A stretch of 42,336 nucleotides of DNA from UMGS172 sp045651745 (GCA_045651745.1 JAZRSW010000046.1:1-42336), one strand, 5' to 3'. Positions 14,990 to 23,335 are shown, numbered from the stretch's first letter. Made by a program: numbers and translations. Notes: generated by a model from the letters alone, not told the origin.

Positions 14990-15014
14990 ATTTATCACCT
15001 ATAATTCACACATA

Positions 15015-15041
15015 AATTCCCCACCAATTTGGTGAGGAATT
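15015..15041. terminator. Hairpin between mgsA and hisS
   Basis: Arms 15015-15025 and 15031-15041 form an 11-bp stem with one imperfect pair. The T-run (TTTTTGTTTT) follows on the plus strand, opposite to the flanking genes, so it may block antisense transcription. Its role for mgsA is uncertain. Confidence 0.35.
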
Positions 15042-15060
15042 TTTGTTTTAATTTCAAAAT

Positions 15061-15459
15061 TTAGTTGGTATGAATAATCTCACGCCAGTCAAGGTCACCA
15101 CGTTCAAGACCGTGAATAAGCATTTCAGCGGTTGCAATATTGGTTGCAATCGGAATATTATGCACATCACACAAGCGCATTACCGAGCCTTCATCGGGTT
15201 CGGACTCACCCTTTAAAGCGTCTCTGAAAAACAGCACCATATCAACCTCATCACAGCCGATACGGGAGGCTATTTGTTGAACACCACCCTGGTCACCACT
15301 TAAAAATCTTACGATTTCAAGACCTGTAGCCTCAGAAACCAACTTTCCCGTTGTGCCGGTAGCAAGGATGGTATGTCGGCTTAAAATACCACAATAAGCA
15401 ATGCAAAACTGAACCATAAGTTCTTTTTTGGCGTCGTGTGCGATAATAGCAATTTTCAT
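15061..15459 (-). CDS. mgsA: Methylglyoxal synthase
   Basis: A 132-residue cytosolic enzyme that converts dihydroxyacetone phosphate to methylglyoxal, a bypass used when sugar phosphates build up. Visible motifs are IALIAHD-like IAIIAHDAKKELM, ATGTTGKLV, FLSGDQGGVQQIASRI (catalytic Asp region) and PIATNIATAEML. The second ATG (15459) is chosen because AAGGA lies 8 nt upstream; the first ATG at 15468 overlaps that site. It lies 17 nt behind the minD-like gene. Its place in a cell-shape cluster is common in Clostridia and has no obvious functional logic. Confidence 0.93.
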   Translation of the reverse strand: MKIAIIAHDAKKELMVQFCIAYCGILSRHTILATGTTGKLVSEATGLEIVRFLSGDQGGVQQIASRIGCDEVDMVLFFRDALKGESEPDEGSVMRLCDVHNIPIATNIATAEMLIHGLERGDLDWREIIHTN

Positions 15460-15476
15460 TTTTACCATCCTTTACT

Positions 15477-16202
15477 TTATAAAATTTCTTTTAAACATGG
15501 CAACGGAATATTTTGTCCGTTTATTCTTGCCGCAATTCTGAAAACCGCCTTTGCGGCAATTCCCAGCATTAGTGGTCCTGAATACGCGCCGATTTTTTTA
15601 TCTTCAGGCACAAGACCAATTAACCTTGCATTTGTTTCATCAATAATACTATCAATATTAACAATGCTTCCATCTGCAGTTTTACGCTTAAAGCGGTTAA
15701 TTATCAGCCTCGGTTTAAAGCCCTCGTGAATTAATTTAGAATTCAAAATACCGGTATTTCTGACGGCAATTTTATCGGTTGTTACAACCGAAATAATCTC
15801 TACCGATTTTGGCAATCCCACTAATCTTTCAGCAGGCAACTGACCTTTCGTATCAACAATAACCAAATCGTATTCCGATTTCAACGTTTCGGTCAATTCA
15901 CCTAACGCGGTAAGGTCTAACGGCTCACCCGACATTGGTGACGGGATAATGTATACGTTAGGTAATTTCGGAACGCTCAACACTGCGTCGTTAACGTCGC
16001 AATTACCCTTTAAAACGTCGGATATATCAAACACTGTACCCTCGTTGACCGCCAACATTAAGTCCAAACATCTTGCGCCCTCGTCAGCATCAATAAGCAG
16101 TACCTTTTTACCTTCAAGCGAAAATGCCGTTGCAAGACCGACAGCAACAGTTGATTTACCGCTACCGCCCTTGGAAGATATAAGCACAACCGTCTTACCC
16201 AA
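15477..16202 (-). CDS. minD: MinD/ParA-type ATPase
   Basis: A 241-residue P-loop ATPase. The deviant Walker A motif ISSKGGSGKST is at residues 7-17, VLLIDADEGARCLDLML follows, and LVIVDTKGQ marks Walker B. Its position behind mreBCD and PBP2 points to MinD, the division-site ATPase. minC and minE are absent and the protein lacks a clear C-terminal amphipathic membrane helix (it ends NIPLPCLKEIL), so the cellular role is less sure. TTG 16202 is preferred over ATG 16226: GAGAGGTGA lies 7 nt before it and translation then begins MGKTVVLISSKGG, as in MinD. A promoter lies at 16247-16275. Confidence 0.8.
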   Translation of the reverse strand: MGKTVVLISSKGGSGKSTVAVGLATAFSLEGKKVLLIDADEGARCLDLMLAVNEGTVFDISDVLKGNCDVNDAVLSVPKLPNVYIIPSPMSGEPLDLTALGELTETLKSEYDLVIVDTKGQLPAERLVGLPKSVEIISVVTTDKIAVRNTGILNSKLIHEGFKPRLIINRFKRKTADGSIVNIDSIIDETNARLIGLVPEDKKIGAYSGPLMLGIAAKAVFRIAARINGQNIPLPCLKEIL

Positions 16203-16246
16203 GCATTTCACCTCTCTGATTTTCATTTACATAATTTAACACGTTA

Positions 16247-16275
16247 ATATTATCATATTTTGATTTGTTTGTAAA
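16247..16275 (-). promoter_or_regulatory. Possible internal promoter before the minD-like gene
   Basis: On the minus strand TTTACA (16270-16275), 17 bp, TAATAT (16247-16252). It sits in the 74-bp gap behind the PBP2 gene. Confidence 0.4.
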
Positions 16276-16300
16276 GTATTATATTAAATAACAAAGTCTG

Positions 16301-18292
16301 TTATTTTAACAGTTCATTAGGATTATCTTCAAGCTCAGGTTCAGTAGAACCAAAGAAATATTCATCCATAATTGCTTTAGCAACAGGACCGGTTGAAAGA
16401 CTTCTTTCACCGCGTTCAACAACAATAGAAACTGCAATTTCGGGGTCTTCATACGGTGCAAACAGTATCAAAACACTGTTATCGGGACGACCCTTTACCT
16501 GTGCAGTACCTGTTTTACCACCGATTTGCACCGGATAATCTTTGAAGTATGCACTAGCTGTTCCTTCTTCAGCAACCGACTGCATACCTTTTTTTACGGC
16601 ATCTATAACGGCATCACTTACATCAAGTTGGTCCAAAATTTCAGGCACAGAACTATACACCTTTTCGTTACCCGTAGCCGTTCTGACCGCACTCAAAAGT
16701 GTGGTTTTATAACGCGTTCCGCCGTTAGCAATCGTAGCGGTATAGTTTGAAAGTTGTAACGGAGTAAACGCATTATCCGACTGACCGATAGCCGCCTGCA
16801 ACGTAAGACCGTCATACCAAGGAACACCGACCGAATTTGAATAATTAGGGCCTGCCAATATACCTGCCGATTCACCAAGTTCAATACCTGTTTTAACACC
16901 TAACCCTAATTTTTTAGAGTATTCGTTCATTTTGGTAATACCAACTCGGCGCCCTAAATCAAAAAAGTAATAGTTGCAGGATTCGGAAATTGCCCTGAAT
17001 ACGTTAACATCTTTATGATAATGCATACAAGATGGTTGATAGTCTTCATAATAATCGTACTTTTGCTTACAATACACGGTATCATACGGCTCAATTTTAT
17101 TTTCCTGCAAACCTGCAATTGCAACCATTGGTTTATATGCAGAACCCGGAGGGTAAACTCCCCTTAACGCACGGTCAAAAAGCGGGTTGTTTTTAACATT
17201 TTCACCCAAATAATCGCTCAAATTATTAAGGTCATACGAGGGATAGTTTGCAGAAGCCAACACCTGACCGGTTTTAACATTTGTAATGACAACCGCACCG
17301 CCTGTGATAGTCTGTCCGCCCGAATTAAGTTTTTTTATATTGTTAGCCAACGCATCCTGCGAAACCTTTTGTAATTTAGAGTCAAGCGTCAAAAATACGG
17401 TATGCCCCTGCACAGGCTGTTTTGTAATTTCGGTGTAAACAACGTTACCCTGCTTATCAAAATAATAGGTCAACTTACCGTCCGTACCGCGAAGATATGT
17501 TTCAAAAGCCTTTTCTACACCGCTTTTACCAACGTAATCATTATAGGAATACCCTTGTTCTTTTAATGTATCCCATTCCTCTGCATTGATTTTACCGATT
17601 GTTCCTATTGTATGAGGTGCTAACGTAGAGTCGGTATACTGCCGATATGACACAACATTAATCTCAACACCTCGAACATGCGAAAACGACTCGGCAACTG
17701 TAAGCATCAAATCCGACGGGATATCTTCCGCAAATGTAAACGGGTTAGCAACCGAAAAGTCCGCTCTTTCCATTGAATAGCGAACACCCATAATAGTTCT
17801 ACGGTCTTTTTCATTAAAGGTCTCCAAACCGTACTTTTTAACCATTTCGTTATAACAGTTTTCAGGCGTTGCGTAATCATTAAGTTTCAAGGTCTTTTTA
17901 AGGCGTTTTGCACCGCTTTCATCAGTAAACTCATACGGCGCAGAATCCGACAAAGGAAGGTTGTCCACCCATTCATAATTATATGACGTCAGCAAATCGG
18001 TCAGCGTTTTTATCGAACTATTGTAATCCGCCTTTTTCATATAAGCACTGTTGAACACTATACTGTAACCGTCGCGGTTAGTAGCAATCGGTCTGCCATA
18101 GCGGTCGACAATTTCTCCGCGGGTGGCGGGAATTTTAGTGCTTATAGCCGTCAAATGTGCATTTTTAAGCGAAAAATCGTCGGCTGTGACCACCTGAAAA
18201 TCTGCGGCACGTATACCGAAAACCATAAAAATTGAGAGCATTATCGAAATAAGCGTAATTATTCTCGGATTTTGACGTGCTTTAACGCGCAT
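16301..18292 (-). CDS. mrdA: Penicillin-binding protein 2 (class B transpeptidase)
   Basis: A 663-residue membrane-anchored transpeptidase of the elongasome. One N-terminal transmembrane helix (about 12-32) is followed by the dimerisation domain beginning IPATRGEIVDRYGRPIATN. The transpeptidase motifs are GSAYKPM (SxxK, active Ser about 386), ESCNYYFFD (SxN, about 440) and GGKTGTAQV (KTG, about 590). It cross-links peptidoglycan along the side wall together with RodA and MreBCD. AAGGAGGTGA precedes the ATG. It is followed by the minD-like gene. No rodA is in view, although the cluster often carries it. Confidence 0.93.
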   Translation of the reverse strand: MRVKARQNPRIITLISIMLSIFMVFGIRAADFQVVTADDFSLKNAHLTAISTKIPATRGEIVDRYGRPIATNRDGYSIVFNSAYMKKADYNSSIKTLTDLLTSYNYEWVDNLPLSDSAPYEFTDESGAKRLKKTLKLNDYATPENCYNEMVKKYGLETFNEKDRRTIMGVRYSMERADFSVANPFTFAEDIPSDLMLTVAESFSHVRGVEINVVSYRQYTDSTLAPHTIGTIGKINAEEWDTLKEQGYSYNDYVGKSGVEKAFETYLRGTDGKLTYYFDKQGNVVYTEITKQPVQGHTVFLTLDSKLQKVSQDALANNIKKLNSGGQTITGGAVVITNVKTGQVLASANYPSYDLNNLSDYLGENVKNNPLFDRALRGVYPPGSAYKPMVAIAGLQENKIEPYDTVYCKQKYDYYEDYQPSCMHYHKDVNVFRAISESCNYYFFDLGRRVGITKMNEYSKKLGLGVKTGIELGESAGILAGPNYSNSVGVPWYDGLTLQAAIGQSDNAFTPLQLSNYTATIANGGTRYKTTLLSAVRTATGNEKVYSSVPEILDQLDVSDAVIDAVKKGMQSVAEEGTASAYFKDYPVQIGGKTGTAQVKGRPDNSVLILFAPYEDPEIAVSIVVERGERSLSTGPVAKAIMDEYFFGSTEPELEDNPNELLK

Positions 18293-18329
18293 TAGTGGTC
18301 ACCTCCTTTTTAAAAATGACATTTGGTAA

Positions 18330-18848
18330 TTATTTTGATTGTCTTAAATCTATTTTCTTGAAAATCAAATTAGTTGGGAAGAACAACAAAAATCCCAAAA
18401 CCGCTGTATACAAAAACGACGGTAAAATGTATCTTGTCAACACAAAACCTGCCGACGGGTCGCTGAATGCATAAACAAACATCCATTTTAGAAAAAAGTA
18501 AACTGCAGAACCGCCGAAATTCACAACCGCCGCAGCGGCTACATTACGGTTAAAATAATGCGACATCAATAGTCCGGCAACAAATCCCAACACCGTCATA
18601 AAAACAGTGTTATACATTAAAGTTGAAGAGAAAACGTCGGTTGCAGCACCAACTAAAAATCCCAAAACAGCAGCACCGAACGGACCGAAATAAAATGCAG
18701 CATACAACACTAACGGCAATGAGAGAACAACAGAGGCTGTGCCTAACTTAAAAGTGGCAAGCCCTGTTGACTGCAATAAAATTATGAACGCCATAATTAA
18801 TGTATAAATAGAAATTGTAATTAAATATTTTACTCTAAACGCGTTCAT
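18330..18848 (-). CDS. mreD: Rod shape-determining protein MreD
   Basis: A 172-residue inner-membrane protein with about five transmembrane helices. Sequence conservation in MreD is low; the call rests on length, topology and place. Typical features are a first helix of TISIYTLIMAFIILLQST, then VLYAAFYFGPFGAAVLGFLVG and ATDVFSS, the last resembling the D-x-F/x-x region of MreD. It starts 2 nt after mreC, so translation is coupled. MreD works with MreC and MreB in positioning cell-wall synthesis. Confidence 0.85.
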   Translation of the reverse strand: MNAFRVKYLITISIYTLIMAFIILLQSTGLATFKLGTASVVLSLPLVLYAAFYFGPFGAAVLGFLVGAATDVFSSTLMYNTVFMTVLGFVAGLLMSHYFNRNVAAAAVVNFGGSAVYFFLKWMFVYAFSDPSAGFVLTRYILPSFLYTAVLGFLLFFPTNLIFKKIDLRQSK

Positions 18849-18850
18849 AT

Positions 18851-19705
18851 TTACTCCTTCGGTCCAGTATAGCCCTGACCTGCAAAGTAGGTTATTACCA
18901 TAACCTCATTCAAATGGTCAAAATCTATATCTGATTTAATTTCAGCATAAAGCGAGGAGTCTTTACTCTGTTGCTTAATACCCGAAACTCTGCCAACAAT
19001 AAGACCTTTCGGAAACACACTTCCGCCTGCGGTAATTACATAATCATCAACCGCAACCGAGCAGTCGCGTCTTAAATTATACAAATAGCATTTATTATCA
19101 ATTGCCAATTCGGCTTTTCCTGAAAGTATACCGTCATCCTCTGTACGACTGTCCTTCGCACCGAATTTGAGTTCAGGGCTTAACACCGTCACAACCTTTG
19201 AGTATGTCGGTGCAATTTCACCGATATAGCCGATTAATCCCATTTCGGTGATAACGGGGTCGTGCAACGCTACACCGTCAATAAGACCGACATTTATGGT
19301 AAATCCGCAATACGGGTCGGTATAATCCCTTGCGGCAACGGTAGCCGACTGGAAAAGCATTTCAGGATGTTTCTCTTTAATCCCTAAATACTGCTCATAA
19401 TTTTTATTTTGAGCCTCTAATTCTTCCATATCGACTAACTTGTTAGCAAGCGAAGCATTTTCCTTTTTTAAGGTTTCTATCTCGGACAATAAATCCTGAT
19501 TGTCCCCAATAGCGCCCGTAATACCGCCAACCCAATTGGATACAGCGCTAAAAGCCTTTTGAACAGGGGTTGTAACGGCACCCATAAAACTGCTTATAGG
19601 CGATGACACACGGCTAAACACTGCAATAACAAGCACAAGCACCAAAAGTACCGATACCGAGGCAATAAATATTTTAAAACTTCGACTTCTTAAGAAAAAT
19701 CGCAT
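18851..19705 (-). CDS. mreC: Rod shape-determining protein MreC
   Basis: A 284-residue bitopic membrane protein. One transmembrane helix (about 12-30) is followed by a coiled coil (about 75-110, with LLSEIETLKKENASLANKL) and the beta-rich extracytoplasmic domain containing DPYCGFTINVGLIDGVALHD, LIGYIGEI and YVITAGGSVFPKGLIVGRV. This last block is the most conserved part of MreC. MreC links cytoplasmic MreB to PBP2 and the other wall synthases. It starts 17 nt after mreB. Confidence 0.93.
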   Translation of the reverse strand: MRFFLRSRSFKIFIASVSVLLVLVLVIAVFSRVSSPISSFMGAVTTPVQKAFSAVSNWVGGITGAIGDNQDLLSEIETLKKENASLANKLVDMEELEAQNKNYEQYLGIKEKHPEMLFQSATVAARDYTDPYCGFTINVGLIDGVALHDPVITEMGLIGYIGEIAPTYSKVVTVLSPELKFGAKDSRTEDDGILSGKAELAIDNKCYLYNLRRDCSVAVDDYVITAGGSVFPKGLIVGRVSGIKQQSKDSSLYAEIKSDIDFDHLNEVMVITYFAGQGYTGPKE

Positions 19706-19722
19706 TTAATATTACCTCCTTA

Positions 19723-20742
19723 TTATCTGTATCTCTTACCTCTTTTGAACGTATAGGTATCAAAGGTTAAATTAGCCTCAATACGTTCACCGATACCTCT
19801 TGCAACGCAGTCGGACGGGTCTTCGGCAACCGTAACCGTCATACCTGTTTCGGTAGCGATAAGTTTATCAATATTACGTAATTTAGAACTTCCGCCCGTC
19901 AGCACAATGCCCTTATCAATAATATCAGCCGCAAGTTCGGGTGGTGTTTTTTCAAAAGTATAACGTATAGTATCAACAATTTGAGAAAGTTGGTCTGAAA
20001 CCGCCTCTCTGACTTCGGCTGCAGTAACCACAATGTTTTTAGGCAAGCCGTCAACCAGGTTACGACCTTTAACCTCCATAGAGCCTTCGTCCTCATACTC
20101 CATAGCAGAGCCTAACATAATTTTAATCTGTTCAGCAGTACGGTCACCGATTAAAAGGTTGTGTTTTTTACGAATGAAGTTAATAATTGCCTCATCGAAA
20201 CTATCACCTGCTGATTTGGTCGACTGTGAAGTAACGATATCGCCCAAAGCCAATACCGCAACCTCGGTTGTACCACCGCCAATATCAACAACCATACTAC
20301 CTGACGATGCACCGACGTTAACACCCGCACCGATTGCGGCGGCAAGCGGAACTTCAATCAAGTCAACCTCCGAAGCACCCGCGTGACTTGCGGCATCGAA
20401 AATAGCACGGCTTTCAACTTCGGTAACGCCCGACGGAACACAAAGCATAACACGGCATCTTGAAAAAAGAGAGCCACGAAGTGCAGATTTAATAAATTTA
20501 CGAAGCATAGCCTCGGTAACGTCAAAATCAGCAATAACACCGCCCTTAATGGGTTTTACTGCAACAATTGAACCCGGTGTTCTACCTATCATTTCTTTAG
20601 CGGCAGAGCCAACAGCGCGAACAGTATCGTTACGTACATCGTATGCAACAACCGACGGCTCACGCGCGACAATTCCCTTGCCTTTTATTCCCACACGGGT
20701 ATTATCAGTACCAAGGTCAATAAAGATATCTCTTATAAACAT
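19723..20742 (-). CDS. mreB: Rod shape-determining protein MreB (actin-like)
   Basis: A 339-residue actin-fold ATPase that forms membrane filaments guiding lateral wall synthesis. Visible motifs are FIDLGTDNTRV (phosphate 1), EPSVVAYD, GSMVVDIGGGTTEVAVL (phosphate 2) and GIVLTGGSSKLRNIDKLI (adenosine region). The length is normal for MreB. The N-terminus has a short extension MFIRDIF before the first strand, in place of the more usual start. It is the first gene of the cell-shape cluster, with its own promoter at 20812-20840 and a ribosome site GGAGG before the ATG. Confidence 0.95.
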   Translation of the reverse strand: MFIRDIFIDLGTDNTRVGIKGKGIVAREPSVVAYDVRNDTVRAVGSAAKEMIGRTPGSIVAVKPIKGGVIADFDVTEAMLRKFIKSALRGSLFSRCRVMLCVPSGVTEVESRAIFDAASHAGASEVDLIEVPLAAAIGAGVNVGASSGSMVVDIGGGTTEVAVLALGDIVTSQSTKSAGDSFDEAIINFIRKKHNLLIGDRTAEQIKIMLGSAMEYEDEGSMEVKGRNLVDGLPKNIVVTAAEVREAVSDQLSQIVDTIRYTFEKTPPELAADIIDKGIVLTGGSSKLRNIDKLIATETGMTVTVAEDPSDCVARGIGERIEANLTFDTYTFKRGKRYR

Positions 20743-20811
20743 ACAAAGCCTCCATATGTATTATGTAAACTTGATTTCAATAATTCTCGTATTGTATACT
20801 TAATCTATTAT

Positions 20812-20840
20812 ATTATAGTATAAAACACTTCTCACTTCAA
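20812..20840 (-). promoter_or_regulatory. Promoter of the mreB cluster
   Basis: On the minus strand TTGAAG (20835-20840), 17 bp, TATAAT (20812-20817), giving a leader of about 65 nt before mreB. Confidence 0.65.
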
Positions 20841-20868
20841 GTAAAACCGATAAAAATTTACAAAAAAA

Positions 20869-20896
20869 TCCGCAGACAGTAAAAACCATCTGCGGA
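20869..20896 (-). terminator. Terminator after comEB
   Basis: TCCGCAGA on the minus strand (20889-20896) pairs with TCTGCGGA (20869-20876) around a 12-nt loop and is followed by seven T. Confidence 0.8.
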
Positions 20897-20913
20897 ATGT
20901 AAAATTTAAAGTA

Positions 20914-21393
20914 TTAGAGTTTTAATTCGGCAACTTTCATAGTCTGCTCATACTCACGGCAAACAACACCTGCTGATTTAAGCATCATTTTAGCGGCCTT
21001 AGTCATTTCAGCATCAGCATATTTATCGGAAAGATAAATAACCTCTGTTATACCCTTTTGAATAATTGCTTTGGCACATTCGTTGCACGGGAAAAGTGTT
21101 GTATAAATTCTAAAACCTTTCATTGAACCGCCGTTAAAATTAAGAATAGCATTAAGTTCAGCGTGGCAAACAAACATATACTTGCTATCCAATGCGTCAC
21201 CCTCGCGTTCCCAAGGATACTCGTCATCATGGCAACCGTAAGGCATACCGTTATAACCAACAGCCATAATTCTGTTTTCGTTATTAACGATACAAGCGCC
21301 TACCTGTGTACTGGGGTCTTTACTGCGTTGTGAAGACAATAAAGCAATACCCATAAAATATTCGTCCCAACCGAGATAATCACTACGTTTCAT
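20914..21393 (-). CDS. comEB: Deoxycytidylate deaminase (ComEB family)
   Basis: A 159-residue zinc enzyme that deaminates dCMP to dUMP for thymidylate synthesis. The zinc and catalytic motif is VCHAELNAI (H-A-E) with FPCNECAKAII (P-C-x-x-C). Upstream, STQVGACIVNN and AVGYNGMPYGC are the usual substrate-region motifs of this family. The cytosolic protein lies 36 nt behind the phosphatase-like gene and probably shares its promoter. GAGAGGTG precedes the ATG. The ComEB name comes from the late-competence operon; no comEA or comEC is adjacent here. Confidence 0.92.
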   Translation of the reverse strand: MKRSDYLGWDEYFMGIALLSSQRSKDPSTQVGACIVNNENRIMAVGYNGMPYGCHDDEYPWEREGDALDSKYMFVCHAELNAILNFNGGSMKGFRIYTTLFPCNECAKAIIQKGITEVIYLSDKYADAEMTKAAKMMLKSAGVVCREYEQTMKVAELKL

Positions 21394-21429
21394 AAAATTG
21401 GCACCTCTCTTATGTAATGTAAAGTTAGT

Positions 21430-22077
21430 TTATATAAATTCTAAAATTTGACAAGGTTTATCAATGACAGCATCTGCACCGTTTTCAATAAGTTCTTCTC
21501 TTTCACGAAATCCCCACTGAACACCGACAGTAATAATGCCCGCATTTTTGCCGGTTTTAGCATCAACACCCGTATCACCGACGTAAAGACATTCACTAGG
21601 TTCAACATTGAGACTTTTCATAGCGTTAAACACCATTAAGGGATTAGGTTTTGGCGGCACGTTTTCAGACTGTCCCGTGACAAAATCGAAAGTATCACCG
21701 AAATAGTGTTTTATGACACTTTGTGTCATAAATTCTATTTTATTAGATGTAACGGCAAGCATAATACCGCGTTCTTTCAAACTTTTAAGCAATTCGGGTA
21801 TACCATCATAAGGACGAGTACACTCCCCCGAATGTTCATTGTAATATTCAAAATAGTCTTCACGAACTTTTTTGAGCGTTTCGGCATCGCGGTTACTTTC
21901 GGGTAATGCACGGGTTATCATAACATCCGTACCGTCACCCGTGAAGATTTTAAACATCTCGGGGTTATGAGTGGGAAACCCGTTTTTATCTAATGCATAG
22001 TTCACCGAGTTGGCAAGGTCATTACAGGTATCCAATAAAGTACCGTCAAGGTCAAAAATAACGGCTTTTATTGCCAC
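21430..22077 (-). CDS. HAD-family phosphatase, phosphoglycolate phosphatase-like
   Basis: A 215-residue HAD hydrolase with cap type 1. Motif I is VIFDLDGTLLDT at the N-terminus (nucleophile Asp), motif II AVTSNKIEF, motif III a Lys in the PPKPNP segment, and motif IV LYVGDTGVDAKTGKNAG. Helical cap residues lie between motifs I and II. The family hydrolyses phosphoglycolate, pyrophosphate or nucleotides; the substrate is not decided here. I take GTG 22077 (MAIKAVIFDL), the usual spacing to motif I, over ATG 22092; neither has a strong ribosome site. It heads a two-gene unit with comEB. Confidence 0.85.
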   Translation of the reverse strand: MAIKAVIFDLDGTLLDTCNDLANSVNYALDKNGFPTHNPEMFKIFTGDGTDVMITRALPESNRDAETLKKVREDYFEYYNEHSGECTRPYDGIPELLKSLKERGIMLAVTSNKIEFMTQSVIKHYFGDTFDFVTGQSENVPPKPNPLMVFNAMKSLNVEPSECLYVGDTGVDAKTGKNAGIITVGVQWGFREREELIENGADAVIDKPCQILEFI

Positions 22078-22116
22078 AAGGCACCATTCCAATCATTACC
22101 AATATAATTCTTTGTA

Positions 22117-22145
22117 ATTATACACTATTTTTCGATAAATTGCAA
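22117..22145 (-). promoter_or_regulatory. Promoter of the phosphatase-comEB unit
   Basis: On the minus strand TTGCAA (22140-22145), 17 bp, TATAAT (22117-22122). Confidence 0.65.
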
Positions 22146-22215
22146 CTGTAATGAAACACTTTTTAACAAGAGTACAACAAATTTGAAAAAAATTTAGAAA
22201 AATCGAAAATAATGC

Positions 22216-22244
22216 TTGCAAAATGGAAAACTTTCTGTTATTAT
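22216..22244 (+). promoter_or_regulatory. rpmB promoter
   Basis: TTGCAA (22216-22221), 17 bp, TATTAT (22239-22244), about 43 bp before the rpmB start. Confidence 0.65.
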
Positions 22245-22287
22245 ATCATTTGCGATTGTATGTAATTTAGTTAGGAGGTGCAGACTT

Positions 22288-22476
22288 ATGGCAAAGTGTG
22301 AAATCTGCAGCAAAGAAATCACTTTCGGTATCAAGGTATCTCACTCACACAGACGTACCAACAGAACCTGGAAGCCCAACGTAAAACGTGTTAAGGCTAT
22401 CGTAAACGGCGCTCCTTGTAGGATTTATGCCTGCACCCGTTGTCTCCGTTCAGGTAAGGTTACCCGTGCTATCTAA
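22288..22476 (+). CDS. rpmB: 50S ribosomal protein L28
   Basis: A 62-residue basic ribosomal protein. The sequence MAKCEICSKEITFGIKVSHS, then RRTNRTWKPNVKRVKA, then CTRCLRSGKVTRAI is diagnostic of L28. It keeps the zinc-binding CxxC pairs (CEIC and CTRC), the Cys-plus form that is the alternative to the zinc-free paralogue. AGGAGG stands 9 nt before ATG 22288; longer in-frame readings upstream overlap the promoter. It is a monocistronic gene with its own promoter and terminator. Confidence 0.97.
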   Translation: MAKCEICSKEITFGIKVSHSHRRTNRTWKPNVKRVKAIVNGAPCRIYACTRCLRSGKVTRAI

Positions 22477-22504
22477 TTTTAGATACTAAAAGTAAGAAAT
22501 TATA

Positions 22505-22528
22505 GCGAACAGACTATTGTCTGCTCGC
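22505..22528 (+). terminator. rpmB terminator
   Basis: GCGAACAGAC (22505-22514) pairs with GTCTGCTCGC (22519-22528), with one mismatch, around TATT. Six T follow. Confidence 0.8.
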
Positions 22529-22548
22529 TTTTTTCTTTTTTATAAGGT

Positions 22549-22722
22549 TTACATCAAACCGTTGTCGGCTTTGATTAACTGTTCTGCAGTAGCACGAAGT
22601 TCCTCATCATTTTCAATGCTTCCTGCCGACTGCATAATTGCCTCCTGTACAAATTTGGGTAATCCTTGAAAATACTGACTTTCTCTCGGATTATACTCAT
22701 TTTTATAATCTACGGGTTGCAT
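22549..22722 (-). CDS. 57-residue hypothetical protein
   Basis: The ORF begins MQPVDYKNEYNPRESQYFQG and ends QLIKADNGLM. GGAGGTGA lies just before the ATG. The composition is ordinary and soluble, with a likely helix in the middle (PKFVQEAIMQSAGSI) and a second one (DEELRATAEQLIKA). I recognise no family. It is convergent with rpmB. The good ribosome site and codon-like composition support a real gene. Confidence 0.65.
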   Translation of the reverse strand: MQPVDYKNEYNPRESQYFQGLPKFVQEAIMQSAGSIENDEELRATAEQLIKADNGLM

Positions 22723-22786
22723 ATTGTCACCTCCATAATTCTTAGTATAACCTAGTTACACCGAATTAAATTAAAATTAATACATT

Positions 22787-22998
22787 TTATAATGGTCGTT
22801 GAACGTGGAAATGACACTCTCAAGGTCATTTCCACACCAAATCTTCGATTTGTCAACAAATTTTCAAAGAAAATTTGACAACGGTCATTACAATGATGTA
22901 GAAAAGCAATCAAATTCCACGAATTTGATTGCTTGAAAGCCGGTTAATTGGCTTTTGTGGAAACGTTTTTCGTTTCCACATTCTACAATCATTATTAT
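22787..22998 (+). repeat. Double-cloverleaf hairpin element, copy A
   Basis: A 212-bp noncoding element bounded by TTATAATG and CATTATTAT. The left half is closed by 22791-22801 with 22879-22889 and holds three hairpins: H1 22805-22815/22825-22835, H2 22838-22843/22847-22852, H3 22857-22865/22869-22877. The right half is closed by 22892-22903 with 22981-22993 (one bulge) and holds H4 22904-22916/22922-22934, H5 22936-22941/22950-22955, H6 22957-22965/22971-22979. The same order recurs in copy B at 28408-28612 on the other strand. It occupies almost the whole 22723-23063 gap. It may be a mobile non-autonomous repeat, a structured RNA, or both. Confidence 0.8.
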
Positions 22999-23025
22999 CA
23001 TTGTAGTATTGTATATAATAAAATA

Positions 23026-23057
23026 AGAGAGACTCTTCGCAAAGAAGTTGTCTCTCT
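23026..23057 (-). terminator. Terminator after the HTH gene
   Basis: AGAGAGAC (23026-23033) pairs with GTCTCTCT (23050-23057), with a further CTTC/GAAG pairing inside. On the minus strand a T-rich stretch (CTTATTTTATT) follows. Confidence 0.6.
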
Positions 23058-23063
23058 TTCTTT

Positions 23064-23270
23064 TTAAATATTTGTATTAATATATTCGGCTATATCTTCA
23101 ATTTGACAATCTAATGCTGAACATATTTTATCCAAAGTTTTAGTTTCAATATTGTCGTTAGCCTTAAGTCTTCTAATTGTCTTACTATCAATACCACACT
23201 GCTCTCTTAACTTGTATGTTGAAAATCCCTTATTTTTCATTGTAATCCATAATTTATCAAATACTATCAT
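23064..23270 (-). CDS. Cro/C1-type HTH regulator
   Basis: A 68-residue single-domain DNA-binding protein. The helix-turn-helix is STYKLREQCGIDSKTIRRLK (about residues 17-36), followed by IETKTLDKICSALDCQIEDI, as in small XRE-family (YozG-like) regulators. It is divergent from the SLOG-family gene across an 84-bp gap with a consensus promoter and G-rich direct repeats, so it probably controls its neighbour and itself. A ribosome site GAGGGGG lies before the ATG. Confidence 0.85.
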   Translation of the reverse strand: MIVFDKLWITMKNKGFSTYKLREQCGIDSKTIRRLKANDNIETKTLDKICSALDCQIEDIAEYINTNI

Positions 23271-23282
23271 AAAATCCCCCTC

Positions 23283-23335
23283 TTGACACTAACTATTATG
23301 GGGGTTATAATCTTAAATATTAAGGGGATATAATC
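23283..23335 (+). promoter_or_regulatory. SLOG-gene promoter with candidate operator repeats
   Basis: TTGACA (23283-23288), 17 bp, TATAAT (23306-23311) is a perfect sigma-A promoter. GGGGTTATAATC (23301-23312) is repeated as GGGGATATAATC (23324-23335), a 12-bp direct repeat with one change, 23 bp apart. CCCCCTC just upstream is the inverse of the G-run. The first repeat covers the -10 box, as expected for a repressor operator. Confidence 0.65.

Noticed and set aside
14990..15060. T-box leader upstream of hisS
   Set aside because: The 71-nt gap is too short and contains only a small hairpin with its T-run on the opposite strand.
22787..22998. tRNA gene suggested by the cloverleaf shape
   Set aside because: The hairpins are longer than tRNA arms, and there is no T-loop or anticodon pattern.
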